DNA of 64,000 bases from Anaeramoeba flamelloides. Its lineage: Eukaryota > Metamonada > Anaeramoebidae. Made by a program: the position numbers and the translations under genes. The notes under the pieces are model-generated. The model saw nothing but the letters and a program-made list of their open reading frames with translations, made no database searches and was not told where the DNA came from. Numbering within the stretch: the stretch's first letter is position 1; each line of letters begins with the position of its first letter. Positions 10,995 to 23,091 of this stretch are shown piece by piece. Where the stretch lies: assembly GCA_027625915.1 (NCBI GenBank), contig JANTQA010000026.1, positions 1,426,001 to 1,490,000 of the forward strand, read 5' to 3'.

Positions 10995-13900
10995 TTTTCA
11001 ATTTTTTTTTGAAAAAAGAAAAGTTTGTTCGGAAAGTATTTCTGTTCTAAAAAAAGTACAAATTTCGTTAATTATTTTTTTCAAAAAAACAAAAAATTTT
11101 GAAAAACAATTTGAAAAAATAAAAAGTTGACAAAGAATTTATAAATCAAACTTTAGATTTTGTTTTGACTCAAAATTGTAATTTGGTTTCTTCTTTACCT
11201 TCAGAATTTTTAAGTTTTTGTTCTTTTTTTACAGAAAATGTTTTTGATAAATTCGAAAAATATAATAAATAGAACAAATTTTTAGACTTTGAATTATGTT
11301 GACAAGAACCCATATTTGTGTTATAGTTTATTAATGTGAAAGATCATTTTATAAAACCAATTAAAATTTTCTCAATGTTTTTACTTTTTTTGTATAAGGT
11401 TTATTTTTTAAGACAACTACACAGGTTATGAGTCGGTGTTGAACCAAAACTTATCATCTCATCGGTGGAAAAGTTTGAAATTTTAGACAGATCTTTATTC
11501 AAGAGTCTTTTGTTTAAATTACAAGTCTGAAAATGAAATTATTTTGAGTATAAAACTTTTTTCAAGTGACTTGAAAAAGAAAAGAAAACCCCCATCTCAG
11601 AAAAACTTAGACTATTTGAGAAAAGAAGTTTCAAACAAACTCCTAACATGTTGTAAAAAATATTTTTAATGAAATTTGACTCCATAATCTACAACAAGAG
11701 GTAATTTGGTTCTAAATATTCAAAATAATAAATAAATTTTTCTACACAAAAATTTTTCCCTTCCTAATTGGTTTTATATATTATTTTTTTTTTCTTTTTT
11801 GTTTCAGACATTGACCTTAAAAATTATTAGATCCTTCTCAGAAAATGAGAAAAGTTCATCCCCTTAAATTGTATCTTAAAATTTTAGTGTTTTAAAAAAA
11901 ATCAGGTCATGACAATCTCTACCCTCATGTTTATGAAAGGATCAATAAATAAATACTTTTGAGTTTTTTAATAATGAAGGACTATCCATCTTTGATTCTC
12001 TCGGAGGGTTATTATACAATTTTACCCAATCAAATGAATCATTTAATAGATAAAGTGTTTCGAGAAAAACTGAATATTATTGATCTTGCTTTTTTAATTG
12101 GTTTTAATGAGAAAAAACTTGGCGAAAAAAAAAACTAGTTCTAAATTTTCGAATATATGAGAGTAGATTTGATAGAGATTTTGAAGACCTCTTGCTTTTC
12201 TGACCTTTCACTTTTATATCAAATTTTAGGAAATTTTATACCCTTATATTTAATTTAAAAATACTTGAAAATAAAGTTTGTCAAATAAAGAGTCATTAGA
12301 ACTTTTGGATTTTTAAATATTTTCACCTTGAATTTTTTTTTTTTTGTAGGTTGAATTTTTATCCAAAACCAACAATATAGATAAAATGGCCTTGAATTAT
12401 TAAAATTTACAGAATCTATTAACTTTTCATTAAAAGTAAACAATAAAGACAGTAAAAATAAAATGACAATCACTACCATTCATAAAGACAAATAATCCTT
12501 GAAAAATAATGGCCTATGAAAATAGAAAAAAGATAATTGATAAAACTATAATGAACATCTCTATCTCTAATTTATAAAATCATAATTTAACGAAATTAAA
12601 ACAATTATTTACTTAAAAAGAGAAAAAAATGAAAAAGATATACTAATAATAACATACTTTCCCCCTTTAAACAATCTTTAATTATTTTTCAAACACTTTA
12701 ATAATTCCAGCCAATCAAATTTATTATTAAATGTATTATCATTTGGCTGTGCCAAAAATAATTAAAATCAACCTTTTCTGTATATTTAAACCATTTTAAA
12801 AGTTATAATATAATTTCTGATTAATTATAAAACATAAATTAAAAAAAATAACAAAAATTTAAAGAACCCAATAAAAATTAAAATAATATCTCAAAAAATT
12901 AAGATTTAAACAAGAATATTGCCAAAAAAAAAAAAAAAAAATTAATTACTGATATTAAGATTTTTATAATTAAAATATGTATCAATTTATTTTTCGATTT
13001 TCAGATTTAATAAAAAAAAAATATCTTCGCATGATTATAAATTACTAAAAAATCTTTTAAAAAAATAATTAAAACCCCCACTCAATAAAAGAGATCATAC
13101 AAAGTGATAAAAAAAATGTTTTTTGTTAAACTCCATTCCTTAGATCCTTGTTGTGAAAATTAAAAAATAAGACAATTGATAATATCAACTCTTTTGATAT
13201 TTTATAGTATATTAACCATTTTTTTTTTAAATTTATTGAAAAAAATAAAGAAAAAAAGATTTTAGAAATTTTTTATGGAATTTGCTCCAATTTGATTAAC
13301 TATCAAGGCTAAAAGATAATAAAAATCTGGATTTAACGGATTTAAATAATATTTTTCTCAAAATTTTAGAAAAGATAGATTATCGTGGTTTGACTTATTT
13401 AGATATCATTTACAAAATAAAAAAAATCATAAAAATTAGGGTTCAAAACGAGAAAAAGTAAAAAAAATTGATATAATTTTTCCAAATTTGAAATTTCTGA
13501 TAATATCCTTTTTTATTCTAATATCAACCCAAATCAGATTGTATTTACAACCCCCCTCATACATAATCTTGTTTTATTGTAAAATCTCCTTGATAGGAAT
13601 TTTTACAAGTGATTAATTCTTTCAAAAAATCATAACACTTAAACACACAAGTAATATAAAAATAAAGTCTTTTCAATAATTTTAGATGTTTGATTTTTTT
13701 TTTTTTGATTTAAATCTTGAAGATTATTTTATATTTAAAAATGAAAAGTAAAACATTTTGGTGACTTTATCCAATTTTGATTGTTTCTATATTTGTATAA
13801 TTTTTTTCTATTAGTAGAGATATTTTCTGTAACGGGACACCAATTGGAAATGTTTAATCAACTATAGTTCAATTTTTGGAAAAAAAAAACAATAATACTA

Positions 13901-14035
13901 GAAATTATCTAAGAAAAACTAAATTAAACTACCGGCTGATATTTTTATTTTGTTTTTAAATGATTTATTTTTTTATTTTGCGATATATTACCAATTACCA
14001 ATAAATAAAAAATTTCACACCACATCTAAAATATT

Positions 14036-14050
14036 GGGGGGGGGGGGGGG
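14036..14050. repeat. G15 homopolymer
   Basis: Fifteen consecutive G on the plus strand, between AATATT and ATATTTG. In DNA where A/T homopolymers are common and G/C runs beyond six are otherwise nearly absent, it stands out. Confidence 0.9.
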
Positions 14051-14186
14051 ATATTTGTTTTTAATGGTTAAATATTACAAAAACACTTAATCTGATAAAT
14101 AGAATTATTACTTATCAGGATTTGGTTCTAAAATCAATTAGAGTTTATAGAGACAACGAAGAATTTTAAACAACTTTAATTAAATT

Positions 14187-14719
14187 AAAATTCAAAATTA
14201 TCCACAAAGATAAAACTGTTCCAAAGAATCATAATAATACAATTTCATTCAAATTGGAAATAATTTTGATTTTTGTAAAATATGAAAATCATTTTTTCAT
14301 CTTTTAGATTTTGTTTTCATTTTGTTTTTTGAATTACTTAACCTTTTTTCGTACTATCAATTTTTTTTTTCAACAATTGATAGTAAGCTAAAGTCAAGTT
14401 CTTTTCAAAATAGAAGAACTCAACTAAAATTAGTTGGTATTATCTAGCATTTGATCAATCAATATTTGTTAATAGAATTTTTACAAATCTTTCACCAATG
14501 TATTTTCTTGTTATACACTCTCCAAAATTTTTAACACACCCATTGATTGATTTGTATTGATAATTATTTATTTATTTTTTTGTGGGTATTTTCATCTATT
14601 ACCAAAATTAACATTTCAATTAGAGAACGGTTCTAATTTGGTATTTGTTCTTGAATTGATTAAATAAGTTTTTTTTTTTCACAAATAGAATTTTATCATG
14701 TTAAAATTTTTGAATTGGG
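14187..14719 (+). mobile_element. Dispersed repeat family 1, copy 1 (about 0.53 kb, TIR)
   Basis: One of four copies (also 20253-20777 reversed, 42481-43012, 55993-56515). Shared landmarks in order: AAATTCAAAATT at the start, ATACAATTTCATTCAAATTGG, AAAATCATTTTTTCATC, AAAATTAGTTGGTATTATCTA, TCTCCAAAATTTTTAACACA, then a closing TTAAAATTTTTGAATTGGG. The two ends are imperfect inverted copies of AATTCAAAATTTTYMACACA, with a further inverted copy inside. There is no long ORF. It looks like an old non-autonomous DNA element. It lies upstream of the RasGEF gene. Confidence 0.7.
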
Positions 14720-15332
14720 ATTTATTTTGGATTAAATGAAGAGGTTAGAAAAAAAAAAGGAGGAAAAAGAGAATACGAAAAACTAAAAAAGAGCATAGAA
14801 AGATAGGAATCAAAAACAAATAATAGGAAAAAAATTAAATTTATTAGATTATTGTTCGATTTATAAATTTGAGTTTTTAAGGAGTATTTGAATTTTTTCC
14901 CTTTCTTTAATAACGTGATATTTCATATCGACAAAATATTTTTTATGGTGATGTGTGTTCCCTATATTTTTATTTTCCTTAGCAATACACCTACATCTTC
15001 TTTGACAATGAATATGAAGATATTTTTTATTTTTTTAATTCCATTTTCCATTGTTTTTAAGTTCTTTATATTCCCAAAAGAAATACTCTATTTTACCAAT
15101 TATTGACATTATGGATATATTTTGGATTTTGTCGCTTTTTAATTTGTTTGTAAATATAATTAGATCTTACTGAAGAAATAAATAAGAGAATTATCAACTC
15201 CCAAACCCTTATCAAAACACATAGCACTTTGAACATCAATTGCAAAGGTAGTCCTTAAAAAATATTAATTCGAACTTCTCCAAAACATAAATCATTTTTT
15301 GATTTTTATAAAAATACTTAATCTTACAAGAA

Positions 15333-18300
15333 ATGTCTGGTAGTTCTAACACTTCAGATTTTTTGTCAACACTAAACAACAAACCACAAAAAACAACACT
15401 CTTTTCTCGAAACAATGTCATTCAGAATCCTCTCATCTCAACTGAACAAAAATTTAATCGATCAACATACAACAATGCAAACACAGAAACAAACAAAAAA
15501 GAACATGAAGAAAAAAATAACCAAGAACCAATCAACAACAAAAAAACCAGTCTTCAGTTATTAAGAGAAAAACAAGAACAAAGGGAAAAAGATAAACAGT
15601 TACGCTTGGAAATAGAAAAAAAACAAAAAATACAACAAGAAAAGCTAAATAAATTAAGAGAATTAATTTTAAAAAAAAGACAGGAGGTTAAAAAACAAGG
15701 TAGCAACAGCACTGGCAACAATTCTTTGGATCAAAAACCAAAACAACAAAAGGTAATTATTTCCAAGATTCGATCGAAAATTTATTTTTTACAAAAAAAA
15801 AAAAACACTTTGATTGTTTCTTTTTTGTTTTGGATCAAAAAAAAAAAAAAAAAAAAAAAAGAAGAGAAATGAAGGCATAACTAGTTTCAAAAAAACAAAC
15901 CAACACCCTACATTTGGTTAAGTTCTCAATTGAAGTCTTTTCGAACAAAAAAAAACAAGTTTATTTAAGAAAAATTTTTTAACCAATTTACCACAATTTT
16001 AAAAAATCGCTGACTAAAGTTTTATCAAGTGTTACCCAAACCGAATAAAAAGGGAGAATTGGAAAGCTTGAGTTTCTACTTATAATATTTGATTATTGTC
16101 AGTTTTTAAAACAGCTTTCCCAACCTTCTTTTTAATTTTGTTGAATTAAAAATTTGTTTACATCCATTTTCACTTTTTTAAAAACTACACATGTTCCATT
16201 TTACAAATCTGATTTTTTTTTAAACTTAAAATCTGTCTCATATTCAGATTTCAATCCCAATTGGTTTTATGATATTTAGTACTGTTAAAATACTGCTAAA
16301 TTCAAAAAAAATTTAAAAAAATTTAAAGTTCAAATTCCCTTTTTATAAATCTTGTAACTCTACCTATAAAACAATTCTTGGAAAAGAATAGTTCTGAAGA
16401 TCAACTAATTTTACAAAGTTTCATAACATTTAAACCAATAAAATGCTTTATTCAAAGCTACCGTAAAAATAAATTTACCAAATGAAAAATGAAGCAGAAA
16501 ATTTTCAAACACTTATTTGAATTTGTCGGTATCCAAAATGATTATTAGCATTATTTTTTATTTATTTTGATTTACTCACATAAATCCATTCAGAGTACTT
16601 TTACAAAAAATGTGTCCAAACGGTTTTCAAAAATAACTTTTAAACATACAACAAACTTTAATAGACTTATTTTAATTACAGATATTAAAAAAGTTAATGA
16701 CAAACTTTTTTTAAAATTACTTTTAGGTACCAGTATTTTTTAAAAATAAAATGAAATCTTGTTGAGATCTCTAAAATTCTTTTCATATTTGTGTTTTGGC
16801 TTATGAAATAGAATGAGTTAACCTCATTTAAACCATTTATTAATTATGAGTGTATTTTTTGAATTCCAAAATTCACATATGCTTCCAATATAAAAGTAAA
16901 AAAAGTAACCTATTTATTTTTCTTAACAATTAAGTTAATTCTTAAAAATAGTAAAACATCTTTTTAGTTTTATGTTGAAAAGCATTGATTTTGTAAAAAA
17001 ATAAATTATTTTGTTATTATAGAATTTTTAATTATTAGTATTCCAATTCAAATCTCAGCAAAAAAAAACTTAATGGACGTATGGGTGATTAAATAAATGA
17101 AAATTTGATAGAAGTTTAATAAAAGTTTTATCAATGAAATTAAGATCTATTAAATTTTTTTTTTATTCTTTAAAGTTTAAAAAAGTTATTTTCAAATTTT
17201 CAATTCAATTAATAAAAATGAAAAAACAAATTTTCAAATTTTGAAAAATTTTTTTAAGAAATTGTTTGGCATTATTCACAAGAATCTTTATAACAATTTA
17301 AATTATTTTTGCCAGAAAAAAATTGATTTTGAATTTTGAAGGATAAAATTACCTAATTCCCAAATGTCTTTAAGAAAATTTGATTTTTAAAAAATCAAAT
17401 TTCATCTTATAATAAAAACACAATTTATCAGTGAAATTTGCAAACGACTTTAAAAATTAATTGGCTAGAACTATCCTTCATTAAAATAATTACTAATATT
17501 TTTTTATATGTTCAATAAAACGATTTTTTGTTTCATCCAAATAATTATCTCAAAAAAGAAAAAAAATCTTTACATTGATATTTATTTCAATAAAAATTTT
17601 TATATGGTGTAATAATGATAAAAAATAATCATAAACTAGGTAAAAAATTTTTATATTGTAAGAAATAAACAAAAAAAATTAAAGAATAAAATAAAAGAAT
17701 TTAATTTTAATCACTTTATCAGCATTTATTATTATTACAAAAAGGGTAGAGTTATGACGGATTTAAATAAAAATCACAGTTTATTCGGAATCTTGTGGAT
17801 TTTCTAGAATATCATCAATACTCTATTAAATTATTTTTCATATTATTTACTAATTATTTTTTTTAAAAAAACAAAACTGTATTATAATTTAAATAATTTC
17901 TAATTTAAATAATTTTTAATTTTATTTTACAAAATTATTTTTCCAACTAAAAAAAAAAAAAAAAACTTTTATAACAAATTTCATTAAATCACAAAAAAGG
18001 AAAATTCACAAAATGAATCTCAACCAAATTTCACACCAAAAAAAATTTTGCATAACGAAGAAAAAGAAACATCAAAAGATTTTAATAAGTTTTATTCTTT
18101 ACAGGGATACCAAAAGCCATTAGTCAGGAATTCAAATATTGATCGATCAACCTGGAAAAAACGTGCATTAGAAAAGCATAAAAATATAAAAGAATTAAGG
18201 GAATGTATTTATCCGACCGAAAGAATGGAAAGTTTCATCAAAATCTTTAACCCGGGGCAAAAACAAGTCAGTGAAAAACTTACAAATGACACCGTTACAC

Positions 18301-21300
18301 AATTAATAATGCACCATTTAGTCGCATTAGGCTACCAAACAATCATACCAATCATTGAAAAAGAAACCCAAGTAAAATATCAACCAAAATATTTGTTAGA
18401 TAGTAGATTACATACCTTAATTCGATCGGCAGTTATACAGACTGAAAAAATTTGGGATTTATTATATAATGAAAATTTTTTGGAAGAAGAATCTACAAAT
18501 CAATTAAACGAAATGAAAATTACAAGAGAAAATCCCATTGTGGAACATTTTGTTGATTTAGGGTAATATTTTTTTCATATAATTAACTCTATAAAAATAT
18601 AAATATAAATATATAGAACAAATATAATAATTTATCTTAACAATGACAAAAATTAGAATTTTCTTTACTAGAAACTCTTTTTCTTATAAATTTGAGTCAA
18701 TCAGTTCTGGGGAAATTAAAGAATTTAAACAAAAAAACAAAAAAAAAACAATATTTGAAATAAATAATTTTTCTGTTTATAAAATGCAAATATTATGTAA
18801 TCTTGATATAATATTAGAATAAGAATAAGAATTATAATTGATGAAATTTAAAAAAAAAAAACTGTAATTTGTTTTCATATAGTTCAATCCCATTTCATAA
18901 ATCTAAAAGAAAATTAATGGAAAAAAAAAATTAATTAATTATCAGGATTAAAAGAAATAATTATTTTGTTTACTAAAAAAAAAAAAAAATTATATAACTG
19001 TCTTTATTGTTTTGATTTGGAAACAATCACCTTGGTTTAATGTGACGAGTTTGACCTGGAAGAACGAGAAATATGATATTGTTCGAAGTGATATAAGATG
19101 ATATTGAGGAGTTCGAAGAACGACGATTAATATAATCTTAGCCAAAGAACAATCTCATATTTTGAGTCTTGAAGGGGATCCAAAACGAGGATATATAAAA
19201 CAAGGTGATTGTTGAACAAATGAAACAATATGAGATGCTATTTATTTTTTAGACTCTAGATCTAACTCTACAAAATAAAAAACTAACAAACGAAAACAAA
19301 CTAAGAAATAAAAATAAATTAAAAATAATTTTTTGTTTTTTAATGGTACTTTGAATAACTTGTTCTTCAAAGGATCTTATTCTCCCAATGAGGATCATTG
19401 AAAACATTGAAGTTAAATTTTTCATTATAATCATTTCCGTTTTTTTGTTTTAATCTCGTTATAAAGAGACAAACCTCATCATCCAAATTCTCAATAGTTT
19501 CTATATTCTCTTTTATTCCCCTTTTATTTTGAAACATCTAAAAACGATCAAACATAAAATCCCTCATATATTATGTGTTCTTAACAGTAACCGATTTTGA
19601 ATATTCCTCTAAAAATTTCAAAACTTGATATAGTAAAATAAAATGTTTTTTTTTATTTTCTAAATTCTTAAATTTGTAAATGTGTTTTTTTCACCTTTTA
19701 AAATACTTTATAAATGGTCTTTTCTCTCCTTTTTTCAAAGAAAAAAAGAGAGCAAAAGTTTTTTATTTTTTTAAAAATGATATTGATTTCTTTCGAACCA
19801 AAACCAAAAATGCTGTTTGATTTTAGAAATTGTTTTTAAACAAAGAAAGGGAATTCTTTCAATTTCCAACCTTTATGAGAAAAATGAAGGACTTTTTTCT
19901 TTGTCGTATATTGATCAAGTAATTGTGATACTTGAACCAAATTAATTTTCCAATGTCGTAAATCATTGAGCGCTGCGATCTTTTGGGATTTATGAGATTA
20001 ACAACATCGCAAAAAAATTGGTTAAACTCTTCTAAAATAACTTTAACATTTTTAAAGTCAAATTTATTAGTAGTATAATACATCTCATTTTATCCAAATT
20101 CAATTCGAAATAAGAAGAACAGAAAATTTTCAAACTTTGACCTAATAAGCTAATTGATTTCCCAAAATCTTTCCACAGTTTCTACAATACTATCCTAAAC
20201 TTTTGAGTGTTCTAATCTCTTTCTTATTGGTAGTTATGAGGAATTATATAAACCCCAATTCAAAATTTTTAACACACCAAAATTCGATTTGTGAAAAAAA
20301 AAACTTATTTAATCAATTCAAGAAGAAATACCAAATTAGAACCATTCACGAATTGAAATGTTAACACTTGTTTATAAATTACAATACTCACAAAACAATA
20401 AATAAATAATTATCAATACAAATAAATCATGGGTGTGTTAAAAATTTTTGAGAGAGCAAAACAAAAAAATACATTAGTAAATTTGTTTAAATTTTATTAG
20501 GAATATTGATCGATCAAATGGTTAGATACTACCAACTAATTTTATTTGAGTTGTTCCATTTGGTACAACTTGACTTTAACCTAATATCGATGGTTGAAAA
20601 AAATTTTGATAGTATGAAACAAATTACGTAATTCAAACAATGAAATGAAAACAAAAACTAAAAGATGAAAAAATGATTTTCATATTTTACAAAAATCAAA
20701 ATTATCTCCAATTTCAATGAAATTGTATTATTACGATTGTTTGGAACGTTTTAGCTGTGTGGAAAATTTTGAATTTTAGTTTAGTTAAATTTTTACAAAT
20801 AAAAAGTTTGAGTTTAAAAAAAAATACATAGCCAAAATATTTAATTGTGCATATATAAGAAGAATTATTTATAATTAATATGTTTAATTTTCTTTGTCCA
20901 TTTAATAAACCAAAAACTTAATAAATTCAAACATAACAATTCATTAATAGACTGTCTCAAGTTGATGAAGAAGAATCAGACGAAGAAGAATATTCGAATA
21001 TTTGGGAAGAACCAGAAAATGAAAAATATATCCTTTATTCAGAAAATGAAGGGTCAAATAACCAAATTGGAATCAGAGCAGCAACTTTAAACAAATTAAT
21101 CGCAAAACTAACTGATGAAAACAGTGTAGACATTGCCTTTTTAAAAACATTTTTATTAACTTATCAATCTATTACTTCTTCAAGAAAAGTACTTTCGAAA
21201 CTAATACAAAGATTCCATGTACCAAGAACAAAAGAAATGAGCGATGAGCAATATGAAATAAAAAAAAGAAATGTACATATTCGAGTTGCAAATTTATTAA

Positions 21301-23091
21301 AAATTTGGATTAGCAAATATTTAATTGATCCTGATAAGAAATTTTTACAATATTTAAAAGAATTTATAAAAGAGGATTTACACCAATCATTACCTTCATT
21401 ATCAGAATTATTAATTTCAAAAATTGAAACGATTGAAAAGCAAACTGGTAAACAAAAAATTGTTAAATTTACAGAAAAGCCCCCACAACCTATCGTTCCA
21501 AAAAATATTTTTTCACAGACCTTATCAATTTTTGATGTTAATGAATTAGAAGTTGCCAGACAAATTACATTAATTGAACAAAAAATTTATTCAAAAATTA
21601 AAGTAATACCCTATTTTTTTTTTTTTTTACAAATATAAATTTTTATTTGGCATTTTAACAAGCCTTAAACCGACGGAAAAAGATTTAAATTTTCCTGAAT
21701 TAAAAAAAAAATTAAAGAGTAATTTATATAATAAAATAATTATAATAATTTAACTTAATACAGCTATTTTTAAAAAAGTGTGTACTAAAAGTTTTCAAAA
21801 GTGTTAATCAAACTGCTCGAAAGAGTAAATAAGAGCCTGAGTAACACTTTTGAAAACTTTTTTAAAACACTTTTAAAAACTTTTAAACATTTTTTTTACA
21901 ACAGCTGTAAAATTAAAAGTTTTTTAAATAAATATTTATATGATAATTTCTTTTTATGAATGCAAAACAAAAATATTCACATTGACTAATGGATTGAAAA
22001 TTTTAATTTTTTAATAAAATTGGAAAAAAATTCATATTCCCATCTTACAAGTTTAAAGATGCTTTTTATTTATTTTTTTCGAGAAGAAAAAATAGCAAGT
22101 TTACTTCTCTTACAATAAAGTCAATTAATTTAAAACAAAAACAAAAAGTAATAAAAATATAATTTCATATAAAGGTAATGAACTTCTTCGACATATTAAA
22201 AGATTTATTATTTTGATCGTCGATTAAAATACTAATCCCATACAAATAAATGATAAAAAAAAAAAAAAAAAAAGAGTTTGTCAAACAAAAAATTTCATTA
22301 TTTTTCAACTTTCAAGTTATATAGAAAATTGTATAACAATAAAATTGAATAATTTTTCTGTTAAATCCACAATCAATTATTTTTTATTTAAAAAAAAAAT
22401 ACTTTCAAAACAAAAAAAAAAAAAAAAAAAAAAGCCTAGAGAATTACTTAATTTGGCATGGAGTAAAGCAAAATATAGGCATCGAGCACAAAATGTATTA
22501 CGTTTTATCCAACATTTTAACCAATTATCTGGATGGGTCTCAACGGAGATTATTAAAGGTGAAACAATAAGAAAGAGGGTATCAACTGTAATATATTTTA
22601 TTAATTTGGCCGAGCATCTTCGTAAATTAAATAACTTTGATTCCTTAATAGCAGTTTTATCGGGATTAAAATCTTCGGCGGTTTATAGATTAAAATTCAC
22701 TTTTCAAGATTTACCAACAAAACAAACAGAAACAAAAAATCGCTTAGATTCAGAAATGTCTTCAGAGCAATCTTATAAAAAATATAGAGGAATACTCCAT
22801 GCTGCAAATCCACCATGTATTCCTTATCTTGGGGTTTATTTAACAGATCTTACATTCATTGAAGATGGTAACCCAAACAAAATTAATGGATTAATTAATT
22901 TTTCAAAAAGACAATTGGTATACACAGTAATCGAAGAAAATCAACGATATCAATCAAAGCCATATTCGTTGCAACCAGTTCATCAAATTGCCACAAGACT
23001 TGAAAAATTACAAGTCACAGACCATCAAGAGTTATATAAAAAATCATTAAAAAGAGAACCAAGAAAGTCTAATAGAGAAGATATTTTATAA
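15333..23091 (+). CDS. Ras guanine-nucleotide exchange factor (LisH-like, REM and RasGEF domains), four exons
   Basis: Predicted to activate Ras-type GTPases at membranes by GDP/GTP exchange. Exons: 15333-15752, 18000-18562, 20951-21602, 22435-23091 (phases 0, 2, 0), giving 763 residues. Residues about 60-130 are a Lys/Glu/Gln-rich coiled-coil-like stretch. Residues about 237-265 (DTVTQLIMHHLVALGYQ) resemble a LisH dimerisation motif, found in some Dictyostelium RasGEFs. Exon 3 has the REM/RasGEF-N block (LNKLIAKLTDEN, FLKTFLLTYQSI) and the start of the catalytic Cdc25 domain (EVARQITLIEQKIYSKIK). Exon 4 continues PRELLNLAWSK, NVLRFIQHFNQLSGWVST, NFDSLIAVLSGLKSSAVYRL and PPCIPYLGVYLTDLTFIEDG, ending at a TAA. 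The catalytic domain looks complete. Introns of 2247, 2388 and 832 nt contain dispersed repeats, so the middle exons are easy to miss. The start is the first Met; an earlier non-coding exon cannot be excluded. Confidence 0.85.
15753..17999 (+). other. RasGEF intron 1 (2247 nt)
   Basis: Starts GTAATT and ends AAAAAAG; phase 0. Only low-complexity sequence and a family-2 dispersed repeat (16400-17690) are seen within it. Confidence 0.75.
16400..17690 (+). repeat. Dispersed repeat family 2, copy A (about 1.3 kb)
   Basis: Longest of four copies (24770-25640 reversed, 39270-39975, 43430-44480). Landmarks: TTTAAACCAATAAAATG, AAATGAAATCTTGTTGAGAT, GAGTTAACCTCATTTAAAC, AATTGTTTGGCATTATTCAC, TTTTGAATTTTGAAGGATAA, AAATTCCCAAAT-type blocks and AATTATCTCAAAAAAGAAAA. 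The copies share block order but have diverged by many substitutions and indels. No ORF or confident termini are visible. It lies wholly within RasGEF intron 1. Confidence 0.7.
19022..19213. repeat. 192-bp island of higher GC bounded by a perfect 13-bp inverted repeat
   Basis: The ends are AACAATCACCTTG and CAAGGTGATTGTT, exact reverse complements. The interior (TGACGAGTTTGACCTGGAAG, GAAGAACGACGATT, AAGGGGATCCAAAACGAGG) is clearly richer in G and C than surrounding intron. No ORF spans it. It could be a small TIR element, part of a larger decayed element or a structured RNA; nothing decides between these. Confidence 0.5.
20253..20777 (-). mobile_element. Dispersed repeat family 1, copy 2 (reversed)
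   Basis: Reverse-orientation copy starting CCCCAATTCAAAATTTTTAA and ending GTGTGGAAAATTTTGAATTT, with the same internal blocks as 14187-14719. Its two ends show the terminal inverted repeat of the family clearly. It sits in RasGEF intron 2, ending 173 bases before exon 3. Confidence 0.75.
21603..22434 (+). other. RasGEF intron 3 (832 nt)
   Basis: Starts GTAATA and ends in a long A run followed by G; phase 0. Splicing joins IYSKIK directly to PRELLNLAW, the continuity expected in the Cdc25 domain. A near-perfect inverted repeat lies at 21771-21874. Confidence 0.8.
21771..21874. repeat. Hairpin-forming inverted repeat, arms about 33 bp
   Basis: Left arm (from AAAAAAGTGTG to TTCAAAAGTGTTA) and right arm (from TAACACTTTTGAAAACTTTT) are reverse complements with few mismatches, separated by about 36 bases containing GAAAGAGTAAATAAGAGCC. 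Weaker symmetry extends outward to CAGCTATTTT and ACAGCTGT, so this may be the core of a small MITE of about 150 bp inside the intron. Confidence 0.6.

Larger units (their letters stand above)
10995..15332. other. Intergenic region, divergent gene starts
   Basis: This 4.3-kb stretch separates the divergent starts of the second homeodomain gene (-) and the RasGEF gene (+), so it should hold both promoters; I cannot point to a defined element. It contains a family-1 TIR element at 14187-14719 and a G15 run at 14036-14050. Short open stretches such as 14888-15106 show no family resemblance. Confidence 0.55.
18563..20950 (+). other. RasGEF intron 2 (2388 nt)
   Basis: Starts GTAATA and ends TTAATAG; phase 2, and unspliced reading meets TAA at once (GGG TAA). 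It holds a 192-bp inverted-repeat island at 19022-19213 and a reversed family-1 element at 20253-20777. Minus-strand open stretches at 19249-19434 and 19859-20083 resemble no family I know. Confidence 0.75.

Noticed and set aside
14888-15106. 72-codon hydrophobic ORF upstream of RasGEF
   Set aside because: Mostly Phe/Ile/Leu as expected from AT-rich sequence, with no family resemblance or splice partners.
21659-21711. Possible extra RasGEF exon after an AAG at 21659-21661
   Set aside because: Joining exon 3 directly to 22435 gives SKIK-PRELLNLAW, the expected Cdc25-domain continuity, with matching phase.
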